This document shows positions 34,710-46,837 of a stretch of DNA of 64,000 bases, piece after piece. Where the stretch lies: the NCBI GenBank assembly GCA_025602905.1, contig JAHLKI010000011.1, positions 62,001-126,000 on the forward strand, given 5' to 3'. Numbering within the stretch: the stretch's first letter is position 1; each line of letters opens with the position of its first letter. The notes beneath the pieces are model-generated. The model was not told where the DNA came from and ran no database searches. It was given only the letters and a program-made list of their open reading frames with translations. This DNA comes from Phlyctochytrium arcticum. Its lineage: Eukaryota > Chytridiomycota > Chytridiomycetes > Chytridiales > Chytridiaceae. Made by a program: the position numbers and the translations under genes.

Positions 34710-37502
34710 TCATCTCTCCACAACTTCATCCTGATTGGAAATCGTCACTGTTTCTGAAGTGGGCAGCTCGGTGGACGTGGGCTCGGTTTTCCTCGGATTT
34801 TTCGATTTGCGATACACACGCAGCTGTTCGGGATCAAATCCGGCGTGCTGGTCACCAACCACAGCCCACGAAGGAGTCTTTGCCATGTAGTCAATGCTCG
34901 TAAAAGGCTTGCCCTCCTTAACTAATGCAAAAAACTTGTGATAATCGATCCACGTCCACCACTCGTTGTTCCTGAAATATCGTGCCTTATCCGCAATCAG
35001 GACACAGCACGTATGTTCGTGGACGCAAGCGACCTCGTATTTTCCACCCAATCTTGTACACAAATCCCGACAGAATTGCAGGACTTCGTAGTGGTATGGA
35101 ACGTTCTTCATGGTAAGGTTGGATGCACCCGAAAATCCGCAGTAAGTGACGCCCTTGACTTCAATAAAGTCAGGATTGCCACGGGCAATAAGCGTCGCGT
35201 ATGAGTCCAACGTGTCATCGTTCTTGTCCTTTACTAGTGTCAACCGATATACTGTGCGCTGGCCCTAACGGAGAATGTATATTAGTGTCAGAAAAAATAG
35301 TAAAGGATATCATTCCAAGCTCTACCTTCTTTCCAATGTTGTCCAAGCAAGCCAGGAATCGTTCCCAGAAATCCCGGAATAATGGTCGGTCAATCTTCTT
35401 CAGATCCTCTTTCGTGCCAGCATCGATACTAACATACAATTGCGTAACTGGAGTCAAATTCTCAATAGCCTCTGTGACAGTGAAGTAATTGGTAAACTAC
35501 GCATCTAAAGAGATTCAGATTAACTTACCAGGAAACTGAGCATTTGTAACCAGGAATGAGGAAATGTTTCGGGAGTGTAAAATTTCCACAAATTCATTAA
35601 TCTGCGGGTACATAATAGGTTCCCCTGCGTTCGAGCGTTAGCAAGTAATGAAACGAAAAAGAGGCAATGTACGCCCGGAATTACCAACGAGAGAAAGGGC
35701 GCAGTGTCGAATTGTGAAAGCCTCCTCAAAGCGGTCAGGTTTGACACCTGGAACACCCTTCAACTGCTTGATCATCTTGTAATGATTGGCCATCGCCCCA
35801 TCAACAATATCTAAAGCATCGTCCATTTTCCATCGCCACTCGGTACCCTATACATATTATTAAGTAAATGCTTTTGGGCGCTAAAACCACAAGAAATCTC
35901 ACCACTGGGTTTGTGTGCTGTCGCCAGCTTGTAAAAGAAAAGTTAGGGATTGATCTGACAATCAGCGTCGAAAAACCACTCACCAGAAAACACATTTATT
36001 GGCGCAGGCGAGAGATGGGGTTGTTTCCATGCACCTATGCGATTCGATACCTGCATTTGGACATTAGTCGTATGACCACGGAGAAATATGCACTGTTGGT
36101 ACCGTAAAGCGTCCATTTGTAACATCCTCCATTCCCTCGCAGCATAGCCTTTGTCCATCGACAGATCTTGACTCCACTATGCGTGCCAACGATTTTGTAT
36201 CCTTGCTTCTCGAGAGACTTGCGCAACATGGGAGTGACCATCTCTTTCAACATTTTTTCAGGTCGCTTTTCATCATCAGTGTTTCCGATACCACGACGCG
36301 CGCCTCCACGAACTGAGATGACGGCTGATTCTTCGTCATCTCGTTGCTGCCGCGCTGTCTTTATTTTGCTAGCCATTTTGCCCATGTCCTCCAAGTCCAT
36401 AAGTTCTCCACCACTACCGGCTTCCTCCTCGTCTTCCTGCTCGTCATCTGTGGTCGTATACTCCAGGTTATTCCCGTACTCTTCGTCATCATCGACACCA
36501 GCGACCGACAGATGCTCTGCAACACCATTTAAGCGACTTAACAAAAGCTTGGTCCATCTCATGAATTGAAATTCGGTATCTACAGAGCATATCAGTTGGG
36601 TTTTTTATTTTCATGTATGACGGAGCATGCTTACCATCACTCTTATCACCAAAGTCTAAAGGACACATGCGGCGCCCTCCCATTTCGGAAATCCACTTGT
36701 CCACTCGTTTTGCCACCGTACAATAGTGTTCTTCATAAACCGAGTCACCCAATCCGAAAACAGCATATCGCAGTTTGCGCAGGCAGGTTTTGTCCACGCG
36801 ATGGTCATATCGAGTATCTTCCAGCCAAGTGTAGAACCAAGAGGCATCTTCCGTAGGTGTTCCTTCCGAGTACGTTGAAAGCATGAAGACGACCGGATTG
36901 GTTTCGGTCTGTAAGTCCTCATTCTCGTATTCGGCGATGTTGATGACCTCGACCGTTTCAATCAAGGGAACAGAAGACTCTACCAGCTCTTTCAGGCGCA
37001 AGGCCAATGACCGCGATGTTCTTGTCTGTGTCGCATACAAGATCTTCAGTTTGCTTTTTTTCAGCTCTTCGCCTTCCATATTCCCATCCTCTGTTTTTTC
37101 TGATATTTGAGTTTGCGGTTTTGGTTCAGTGGATTCTGGAGTACTCTTGCAACAAGACGAGTCCTTGCTTGGAGCGTCAGTAGAACAGCAGCCCTCGTCC
37201 TGTTTTCCACCACAACAGCCATTCTCTTCCTTCTTCTCAGATTTCCTTTGCCTTCGTCGTCTTGATTTTCCATCGGTACTGGCGATATCGACCATCTTAA
37301 CAGCTGGAGTTATCTCGACCGTCTTGACGGTGGGAGTGATCTCGGCTGCCTTGACATTGGGATATTCTTTCTCGGGTAGTGAAGACTTCTTCCACCTGCT
37401 GGACAGGAAAAAAAGTGAAGCAGCAGCCACAAGTATCCAGTGAAGCAGAGTCCATCTTGTAAAGTCCAAAGTATCCAGGAGAAGCGATATTATAACTGAC
37501 AT
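34710..37502 (-). CDS. TYW1: tRNA wybutosine synthesis enzyme TYW1 (radical SAM, flavodoxin domain)
   Basis: Eight exons (37502-36635, 36579-36103, 36050-35984, 35927-35903, 35847-35685, 35624-35529, 35471-35326, 35264-34710) give 798 residues. An N-terminal hydrophobic helix (about 17-35) suggests an endoplasmic-reticulum anchor. Then come short repeats of the type VK-EITP, a cysteine-rich patch with paired cysteines (GCCGG..GCC..SCC) and a flavodoxin domain beginning KILYATQT. After an acidic linker is the radical SAM domain: SGVKICRWTKAMLRG, the iron-sulfur motif CANKCVFCW (CxxxCxxC, with its last cysteine split by an intron) and GTEWRWKMD. TYW1 forms the tricyclic base on phenylalanine tRNA at position 37. 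I used the first ATG; no start upstream is in frame. Confidence 0.93.
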
Positions 37503-37684
37503 GTTGGCTTTGCTTGGGAGGTTAATTTGCCAAATGACCAACTTTCACCAAAAAGTCCCAAAAACTTTTTGAGCGTCACACCAGCGAGTCTCGTGACTCA
37601 GTTTCAATAAATTCCAAATTTATTGCCAACAAAGCCTCCATCCCAGTTGATCACGGTGATTGATAGCTCAAATCTCACTTACAA

Positions 37685-38195
37685 ATGCCTACCAGCAACC
37701 CAACGCTACCAAACTATGGACACCGTTCAGCAGTGGATGACTGCGAGGAAAAGTTAGAGAAAGCCGAGCAAAGGGCATGGATGGTGGGGTTAGCAGCAGG
37801 AGCAACAAGTGCGCGCAAGTTTTCTGTGGGTCACCTTTACCTTGTTCATACTCACGTTGTTGCCACGTAGCGCTTGCAACATCAGCAAGCACCTTTTGGT
37901 ACCTCAACAACAAACTACATCGGAGAATTCCGTTTTACACTGCAGGAGTGGTGACAGGATGTACGCCTACCGGCTCGTGCTGAGTTGCACAACAAGGGTA
38001 AAATTATGCTAATACTGACTTACTCCTGCAGTGGCGACATTGGTCATATCCCAGACCACAATTCACCTTTCATATGTGATGATGCGCAACGAGGTTGTAT
38101 TTCAAAAACGCCGAGAAGCGCGTATACGTTCCGAGGACCGGCGACGCCTTGAATATGAGGAATACTGCAAATCTAGAGAGAAAGCCACCTTATGA
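37685..38195 (+). CDS. Small membrane protein with two predicted helices, unknown function
   Basis: Three exons (37685-37808, 37871-37960, 38032-38195) give 125 residues; the joins were chosen because they keep one continuous frame with two hydrophobic helices. The N-terminal 30 residues are polar with a short charged helix (DDCEEKLEKAEQRAW). Hydrophobic stretches follow at about 32-52 and 60-85, and a strongly basic/acidic tail (RREARIRSEDRRRLEYEEY) ends the protein. The layout would suit a mitochondrial inner-membrane or ER protein, but I recognise no family. It is divergent from TYW1, with only 182 bp between the two start codons. Confidence 0.6.
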
Positions 38196-38743
38196 TTATT
38201 CTCCAAGGCGTATTCAGAGGTTGCAAAAACTGCAAAAACTTATGGATATCCGGATCTCAAATTGCCTTTCTCTGCAATGTCATATTGGATCTGTATTGCT
38301 CGAGAAGACGCAATTACCATCGTTCGACTACTGTTCGTGGTTTTGCTCAAGCTAAGTAACGAGAAGGCTGATACGCATGTAGCGCAAGTATCAGATTGTC
38401 GAGACCGGCCGTCGTCTGAAATTGAAAACACGTGGACGGACACCAAAGGTTTCTAGGGTTTACCTGGACGAAGGAATAGAGCGTCCCTCGCCGGCAATGC
38501 TACTGGTCCGGAATGGATGTCTTACATAAAGTGACAATAAGACTTTGGCGCCGCTGCTTGCCTTGGGTCCGACGGTATTATCCCCGATGCCGGCACATCG
38601 AAGCTCTCCCAAAACACAGTCCTCTCCTTTAGAAGAATTGGTCCCCAGCGAGGTTGTTTTCAGAATGGGGTTATTTGATTGGTACACTCTCATCGCATCC
38701 CCGCGATGTATATATATAATGGAACAAATTGAGAAAAATTACA
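38196..38743. other. Intergenic region
   Basis: About 550 bp between a plus-strand and a minus-strand gene that end toward each other. Plus-strand open frames near 38,262 and 38,545 contain hydrophobic runs but could not be joined in phase to the upstream gene. A pyrimidine/AT stretch at 38,700-38,735 (TATATATAAT) lies next to the downstream gene's stop and may serve its 3' end. Confidence 0.35.
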
Positions 38744-40636
38744 TTAATGCATGTTTTGGATGAATGCCAATAACGATTGAATCTCGTCCAACATTTGATT
38801 GTTGCTAACGGGTGCCGTCGATAAGTTTTCGAATGGATTGACCGTGGCCTCAGGCTCAGCATCCTGCTCGCTTTCAGCCAAAACCATGGGCGCCTCTTCA
38901 ATCGGCACCGTGCGCGTGGGTGGGGCAAAATTAAATTGTAAATCATCGGGCACCGGTGCGTTTCGGGCGGCAGCCAGGATAGCTTCCTGCAACGCTGACT
39001 TAGTCATTGTTTGACAAGTATAAGTAAGAATACGAACCTCGCTTAAGGCCTCGGTTGTCGATGGTGCGGTGGGCGGTGCTGTCGACGCAGACAAGTCCAT
39101 ATTAAAGACTGTAATTGGGAGGATTTCCGGCACGATGGGCTTCGAGGAGCCAAACGAAAACGAGGGAGCGTCGCTTGGACCTGAACCGAAAGTGGGCCTT
39201 TTCTTCGCTCCGGGGGTGGTGCCGTCGACAGGTTTCCTGTTTTTAGGTGTTGCAATGAGTCTGCGCCTAACAGCGGCTTCTTTAGGTATATTGGTGATGT
39301 TCATGGACCGGTCCTTGATAGTTTCATCGCTGACCGCATCATCGTTTTCCACAGTCTCGAAGGACCGCTTCTTGCCGGGATTGTCAAACCTCTGCTCGAT
39401 TACCTGGACCTTCTTTAGCAATTCTTCCTGGGCCTGTCAATTAAGACAATGTCAGAATAAGATCTCGTGGGGCATGAATGACAGCTTCCAAACCTACCTT
39501 CATAATAGAGGGAGGGGGTATGTCCTGCCGTGCCGATGCTGGGGTGGCAGGCTGCACAGTATACGGATTAATGCCCGGGGTCTTTGGAGTAGGGGGCAAT
39601 AAGGAAGCAGGCTGAAACAAGAAATTAGAACATGCAGGTTCTTCCTGATATAGCGTCACATACCGGGGTTATTACGCTATTGATAATATCCATTACATTC
39701 TGCTGTGACTGAGTGACGGGTTTCTCCACTTTTCGTCGTTTGGGTTCAGCGGGAGCGGTTGGTGTGTCAGGAACCGGCAAGGAGTGCAACGCTAGAGGCA
39801 TGGGAGCCTTTTCCGTGACAGGGGTACTAAACATGTTCGCAAATAGGTTCAATGACGATTTGGCTGTTGCGGTTGTGGGTGTTCCTGGTACTTCGGGCAC
39901 CTCAGGAACCATCGGCACCTCGGGCGGGGCGGCCGTCATTTCTACTTCGGTCCGAGGATAACGCGGACGGAAGTTGCTGAGGGTTAGACCCTTCTTTTTG
40001 GGTTCGGTCGGCTTTGGGAAAAAGTTGGGCAGGGCAGAACGACCATAGTAGCTACGAGGGACATGCTTCTTGCGAGTTGTTGGGCGGGGGACTCGTGGAA
40101 CTCGAGGTTTATTTTCCTATAATCATAATTTAGTCGTTAGTACTTTAAGACGCGCCATGTACATACAGATGGTAGTCCTGTTGCAGCCTTGAAAACAAAA
40201 GGCTCTTTGGATAGCCAGATCTCAGATAAACTACGAGTAGTCTTCGGTGCTGTGAATTCTGGGCTAGGTTCTGACACTGGCAGGTCGGCAAAAGTTGCGG
40301 CTTTCTTAACCCGCGGGGCGGGAGTTACACTTCTCAACTCTGACAGATCCATAGGTGAATCCCTTGGAGTCTCTGGGACCAACGCTGGACGATTTGAAGC
40401 ATGACGAGATTCGGGTTGTTCGGCGAAAATATGAGTATTGGATCCAGTTGCACTATTGCTCCTTGTAGTTGGAACTTGGGCAATTCTCGGGCGAGGAACA
40501 GCTACCCTTCCGAGCTCAGCGAATATGTCTTCTGGATCGTCCTAAAGAAAAATAAATGCTTCTTCTCGTTTAACGAAACATAATCCGCTAATCACTGTAC
40601 CTCAAACGCTGAATAGTGACTCCTCCCAGGATCCAT
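38744..40636 (-). CDS. Disordered, probably nuclear protein with FG-type motifs (nucleoporin-like)
   Basis: Five exons (40636-40601, 40541-40167, 40116-39664, 39611-39498, 39433-38744) give about 555 residues. No globular domain is seen. The protein is rich in Pro, Thr, Ala and Lys, with basic clusters such as PKRRKVEKP (a nuclear-localisation-like signal) and a FSFGSSKP stretch near residue 430 like nucleoporin FG repeats; a short helical segment (EELLKKVQVIEQRF) lies in the middle. Within the last exon, 13 codons starting at GTTCGTATTC (just before about 39,040) might be a 39-bp intron, because they are bounded by GT and AG and keep frame. A role at the nuclear pore is a guess from composition; a chromatin protein is equally possible. 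Confidence 0.6.
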
Positions 40637-41887
40637 TTTGAAAGGCGAAAGGTGCGAAGAATTGTACTCTGGTCTCAACTGGTTGTGACAACTTTGTCGG
40701 GGTTCTCGCGACTGCGCCACGTCATCGCAAGCAGTACGCGCAGAGGCTCGAGACGACGAAGGAATACTTGGCTGGAGAGTTTGCCTATGCTCCCGTTTGC
40801 AAATGATGCTTTCATGTGTAGAATTCCTTTTTTGTGATAGTGAACGTAAACATCGTTGATCAATGAGCTATACGAATCAGACCTAACGCACAGAACTTGA
40901 GCATAACCATTACTAGATTGGTGGCTCCTGAGACCCCCCAATAAAACGTAATGTCCGGTCCGCCACTTATATCAAAGGCCGTGCCCACTTTCCTGTCACA
41001 TATTCTCTTTCCGTATATTCCACACCGTGGTATATGATATGTACATGGCTCTGCTAAATGCAACCCACGACTCGGACTGCGCGGCTTTCATCAGACGACA
41101 CTCGACGGCTAGATGGCGGCAATACATTCATCATCTTCCCGAAATCCCACCAGGTAAAGGGGTAAATATTCCTTGTAAAAAAATGGGGCGATTTTCGCAG
41201 TCTGCGCTACTCACAGGTCGTGGGAAAAAACCTCGAGGCGACCGGAAATAATAGATTTGCCTCTCCTTCACCTTCACACTCAGTATTTTTCTCCAATTCT
41301 TTGCCAATCATTAGCACAGAAGCTGGGAACGGACTTTGAGCTACTCACCATCTATGAAAGGATTGTGAGTAAATATCTAAATGTTTACGAGCATGAAAGT
41401 CTCGACGCCGTCCCGAGCGTGACCAGCTTCCAATTCACTTGCAGGGTAGAGTTGTTTATGGTATCGGATAGTCTTTCGTGAATTGATTACCAGTCGAGTG
41501 TTATATTTACTTCCTCCTTCTCCATGATCGATTGATGACTGTTGCAAGAAGAAGTAAAATGCGACCCAGAGGACAGGACTCCAATATTTTTTTTCAAGTC
41601 TATTTCCTTTATATATGTCTGATTGTGTGTAATTCCCACGCTGCAAGCAGCATGGTTAAATCGAAGTTTGGGAATACTAATCATGATACACTTTCATACC
41701 ATTTGGTCGTAATTGGAGTTTTCACCGCGCCAGCACCCGAAGTTGATTTTGCACCGAGAGCAAGATCATACGACAACGCTGTGCTGTGACGCAAAAACAA
41801 TTCTATATTACGTTATTGATTGACAAACAAAAGTAAACGAGATTTGGGAACTATAATACAAGGTAGATGTAAAGGTGGAAATGATAA
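40637..41887. other. Intergenic region with one weak gene candidate
   Basis: About 1.25 kb between the FG-like gene and NSA2. A plus-strand stretch from 41,027 (ATG) to about 41,152 reads MALLNATHDSD..FIRRHSTARWRQYI and ends at a GTAAAG donor, which looks like a first exon. Possible acceptors at about 41,205 and 41,322 do not give a convincing continuation. I list it only as a candidate. Confidence 0.25.
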
Positions 41888-42798
41888 TTATACGAGCAGG
41901 ACTGCATTGATGCACTGTGCAAGGTAAATGATGAGTATGGGTAATGCAAAACAAGCCAATGTGAGACTTACCCCATCATTCTCGGGATTGTTGGTAACTT
42001 GGGCATATTTTCCCCAAACAACCTTGCCACTCTGCGTGACCAAACCCAATTCTGACACGTTCACCTCAATGACCGTTCCCTTTGTCATAACACCCAGCTG
42101 AGTGTACATGGGGGAGTTGGGGTTCTTCTTGACTCCCAGAATGGGCAGGCAAAACGTTGCACCCAATTCGGGATGTGTGACATGTGCTTTCTTGTAACGA
42201 AGTGCCATGGGTCGAACGAAACGCTCGTACTTTGGCGGCTTACGGGTGAATCCCTCTCCAACGAATGTTGCCTTTGTGACGACACGCTTCCATTGCTTGG
42301 TCTTCCGCTTTCCGGTTTTGACCACCTTGAAGACTTCAGCTTCATCCATACCCTTTACTTTTGGCAATGGGACTGTCCATTTGCCTGCCTTCTCCTTCCG
42401 CTTCTGCTTGATCATGTTGGACAGGACCTTAGCTCGGGACTGGTTCTCACGATCCAAAAGATACGTTGGGACAGCTCCTTCTTGGAGTGGTTGGTCAGCT
42501 GCGGTCTGCTTGTTGTTTCGCTCATCGTGCATCTTAATGGTCTTCTTCATCTGAATCTTTTCCGTGTGACGCTTCTTGTTATACAACTTGGCCTTCAGAC
42601 CATGCAACTTTTGGGCATGAGCGGATCGGGAGTGCACTTCACGAGCCTCCTTCTTGCGCCTAGATGGTGAAATACGTCAATAATCCATTCACTAGTATTT
42701 CAGGGCACTGAGACCAAAGAAACGTACTTGCGCTCCTCGTGATCGAGACGCCGACCATGTTTCTTGATACTCTCTTCGATATATTCGTTCTGGGGCAT
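41888..42798 (-). CDS. NSA2: 60S ribosome biogenesis factor NSA2
   Basis: Three exons (42798-42728, 42659-41972, 41914-41888) give 261 residues, the length of the family. The start [19 protein letters not shown], the basic helix with KLYNKKRH..K, the [20 protein letters not shown] segment and the end [14 protein letters not shown] all match NSA2. The last intron (41971-41915, 57 bp) is a multiple of three and holds no stop, so the unspliced frame also reads through it with a hydrophobic insert; splicing restores the family C-terminus. NSA2 is a nuclear assembly factor of pre-60S particles needed for 27S rRNA processing. It is divergent from DIM1, with 369 bp between the start codons. Confidence 0.96.
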
Positions 42799-43167
42799 AC
42801 TGTCGTTTCTTGCACCTCAATCTCCACCTGCAGTGGGGCGTGTGCTAAAGAAACTGGAGGGTATCGCACAATTGACCAAGACGCTCGGTAATTTTTTGCA
42901 ACACTGTGATTTTGCAGTCTTGCCCCACTTTTGCCTGGTTGGAACCAAAAAGAAAAAAATGTGAATCAAAGTCTTTACCAAGCCACCTGGGTGAGCTCCA
43001 ATTTCCAAATTTCCAACGACGCTGAACGAATTGACTGAATACTCTTGACAAAAGTTCCTACTTAGCGACAAGAATTCGAGTTCTTAGCACAGGAAGAGGG
43101 GTCTCCGCTGTCGACGAATCTGCTACGACTTTCTGATTGGAGAATTTGAGATTGAGACTTTCACACA
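42799..43167. promoter_or_regulatory. Shared divergent promoter region, NSA2 / DIM1
   Basis: The 369 bp between the divergent start codons of two ribosome biogenesis genes must hold both promoters. I looked for the yeast ribosome-biogenesis motifs (PAC GATGAG and RRPE AAAAATTTT) and found no exact copy; the region has A-rich runs near 42,940 and repeated TTTCCAAATTTCC around 43,003-43,015. Co-regulation is inferred from arrangement only. Confidence 0.4.
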
Positions 43168-44362
<1,195 letters not shown>

Positions 44363-44549
44363 AGCTATCACACTTTACATATTTATCTATTTATGAATAC
44401 TTTACACGGACAGTCTGTTACCACAATTACATTGACAAGCTGTCCATTGAAGACAACTTTGCGAAATCCCAATTTCTATGAAACAAGAGATTGTTCGGTA
44501 GCTCAAGTCGGTCAAAACGTGCTTTATGGTCCAAAAGTTGCATGTCAAA

Positions 44550-45537
44550 TCATTTCAAAAACTGATCAATGCGGTTCTTCCTCCTGTCATTGTACTGTGA
44601 AACACAAATGGTGAGTATTCAAGTAAAGTTGCAAGATCATCGCACACGCTACCTGTTCAATTCCCTCCGACTGTCGCAACTGCTCTTCGCCAAACGGATT
44701 TCCTTCCAAGTCAATGGCTGTTACTGCCGTGGAGGACAGTATCTGGGATGGAAACTCTTTTATCTTGTTGTTTGTCAACTTCAGGGTCTTCAAGCTTGAA
44801 CATTTGGACAAGGATTCTGGAATCATATCAATCGCATTGTTCCCGGCATCCAAGTGCTCTAGAGATATCCAGCCACCGACTGCTTGGGGAAGGGCCCGTA
44901 ACTTGTTGCCCGACACATCGAATGTGATCAGTTTGATGGCGTTATAGCCTTCGGTGGCCTCGGGCAGAGCTTCCAGCCGGTTTTGTGATACGATGAGGGT
45001 CTTCAGCGTGGGAATATTGAGAATTGCTATGGGAAGCGTGGAGAGCTTGTTATCCGATAGTTGCAGGGATTCCAGTACATTATATGCGGGAGAGGAGGGT
45101 GGAAGGATGCTGATGCGATTTGATGCTAGTGAGAGGTTTTTAAGCTGAGGAAGATGTGACAAGGATTTAGGTCTGAGTAAACCAAATCAATAGGGAAGAA
45201 GATTCAATAAGGTAATGAAGCATCACGAAATGCATCAAGATGTCTTACAAGGCCTTGAGCTTGTTTTGGGACCTAAAGGAATGATAAACAATCAAACTTA
45301 TAGGATGAATGAATTTGGATGAAAACATACAGATCAAGTGTGGTAAGCTTTTCCAGCAAATAGAGCTCCTTTTCGACGCTACTGGACAACTCTTTTAGGC
45401 CGAAGCCACTAATAGCTAGAACTCCTGAGGAAATGTGAATTCGTCAGATAATTCGAGGTGACAAACCAACCCGCGATAGACAATGCACCTGTTTTCTCGG
45501 CCCGTTCTAGCCGCTGCTTTGTCTGGGTATTGCCCAT
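44550..45537 (-). CDS. LRRC57: Leucine-rich-repeat protein, LRRC57 type, with N-myristoylation-like start
   Basis: Five exons (45537-45489, 45424-45331, 45272-45249, 45172-44653, 44594-44550) give 243 residues. The start MGNTQTKQRLERAEKTGV matches the LRRC57 family and has Gly2 in a context for N-myristoylation. About eight leucine-rich repeats follow (LKNLSLASNRISILP, LESLQLSDNKLSTLP, LEHLDAGNNAIDMIP and so on), and the end IEQYNDRRKNRIDQFLK matches the family's short C-terminal helix. The function of LRRC57 is poorly known; it is a membrane-associated LRR scaffold. Two very short introns in the N-terminal third were placed by phase and repeat alignment. Confidence 0.88.
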
Positions 45538-46054
45538 TCCCGTTCACGACAGCACGAAGCACTTGCAATTCTCTGCCTGGCAGGTCGGTCAAATTATATA
45601 TTTCATTGCGTGGACTCGTTTCGCAATTTCAGCGGCCTGTCGGTGAAACCTTATTATGTACCCAAACAATAGCCGGCACACACCAGGCACACACTGGATT
45701 TCTGGAGATCCCCATTAACGGTAGGCCAGGACATGGTACAAGTGCGCTATATAAATGCGCCTGCGACAGTTCCATACCGAATTGTCACAAAATCATACAT
45801 TGTAAACTCGCTGGCATACAGCAGAGGAGGGCCAACCGTCGTGTCTGAGGCATCGAGTCTGTTATATACTGTGGTTCGAAATGAGATCCAAGGGGAAATG
45901 GGAAATGATGACTTGGAAATATGTACAATGGGCATCGTGCCTTCGAAACAGTGAGTGGTTCATTGATTGTACGGTACGAGGTATAACGAGTAATAAGCTC
46001 TGAGGGGTGAAGGGTGGAAAGGAATGGTTCGGGAAACATAGGGTGCTCGCTGTT
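45538..46054. other. Intergenic region
   Basis: About 520 bp between two minus-strand genes. Overlapping open frames on both strands near 45,733-45,954 have no family match and I treat them as chance. It should contain the LRRC57-like promoter. Confidence 0.35.
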
Positions 46055-46419
46055 CTACTGTGCTTCTTGCGCTTGCAACCGCAACATTCGCCGCTTGACC
46101 AACTTGTCCCGCTCCTGGTCCATCTTAAGTAGCAGTTTTGACTCGAGTTGATTTACTGTATATCCGAGTCCAACAAAGCCGAGCGCCCACACGGCATGCC
46201 ATTGTGGTCCTACAGAGATGCATTTTGTATAAGCCGCTGGCCTAATCAAGGTAGATATTGGTTTGACTTACGGTAGAGCAGAGGTTTCAGCTGCATACTC
46301 AGTGACCAGCAGCGGGTGAACGCGCCAGCAAGTGCCCATCCTACTAGGCCGGGGGTAAAGGTATCTTCCTTGAGCGCATTGCTGGACTCGGTTGTTTGAG
46401 TGAGAAATACAGTTGGCAT
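46055..46419 (-). CDS. Small predicted mitochondrial membrane protein, possibly a complex I accessory subunit
   Basis: Two exons (46419-46272 and 46209-46055) give 100 residues. The N-terminus is polar; two hydrophobic stretches (GLVGWALAGAFTRCW and WHAVWALGFVGLGYTV) are separated by a PLLYRPQ turn; a charged helix with Lys/Arg (KMDQERDKLVKRRMLRLQ) closes the protein. The size and the R-P-Q turn recall small accessory subunits of respiratory complex I (NDUFC2/NUXM type), but the match is by layout and not by a diagnostic motif. It is divergent from the eEF2 gene, 418 bp away. Confidence 0.55.
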
Positions 46420-46837
46420 GTTGCGACGCTGCCTGATCCCAGTTCCGTTAGAGAGTGTCCAAACAAGGCAAGCACGCTGAGCAACCAGTAGATGAAGCTA
46501 ACCCCCTCTGGATATGCGCGCAGCCTCCTCACGGAAAGTATATACACACCTTGTCGAAAGTCAAATGGGTTCGTTTGCGATTTCGCGGATGCTGCTGTTG
46601 CCTTCTGCAAATCTGGCCGGCTGTTGAATTCCCAGTGGGGACAGCAGCCACATTACATTGGTGTGACTGTGCCGCTCAGCTTTGGATCCCCGCAGGCCGG
46701 CCTCTTCCACCAGCGGAAGCCCCACAATCGCCTGCCGCCCTTCCCCTGCCCCTTTGGATTGGACAGCTTTGACCATCCATCCATCAAGCATCCTCCCATC
46801 CATCCGTCGTTAACCCCCCTCCGAGGAAACAACAAAG

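Noticed and set aside
41027..41410. A multi-exon gene between the FG-like gene and NSA2
   Set aside because: The first exon looks coding, but no acceptor gives a continuous and sensible product; kept only as a note in the region entry.
41888..42637. NSA2 frame without the last intron
   Set aside because: The 57-bp insert breaks the conserved [14 protein letters not shown] end; GT and AG sites fit exactly.
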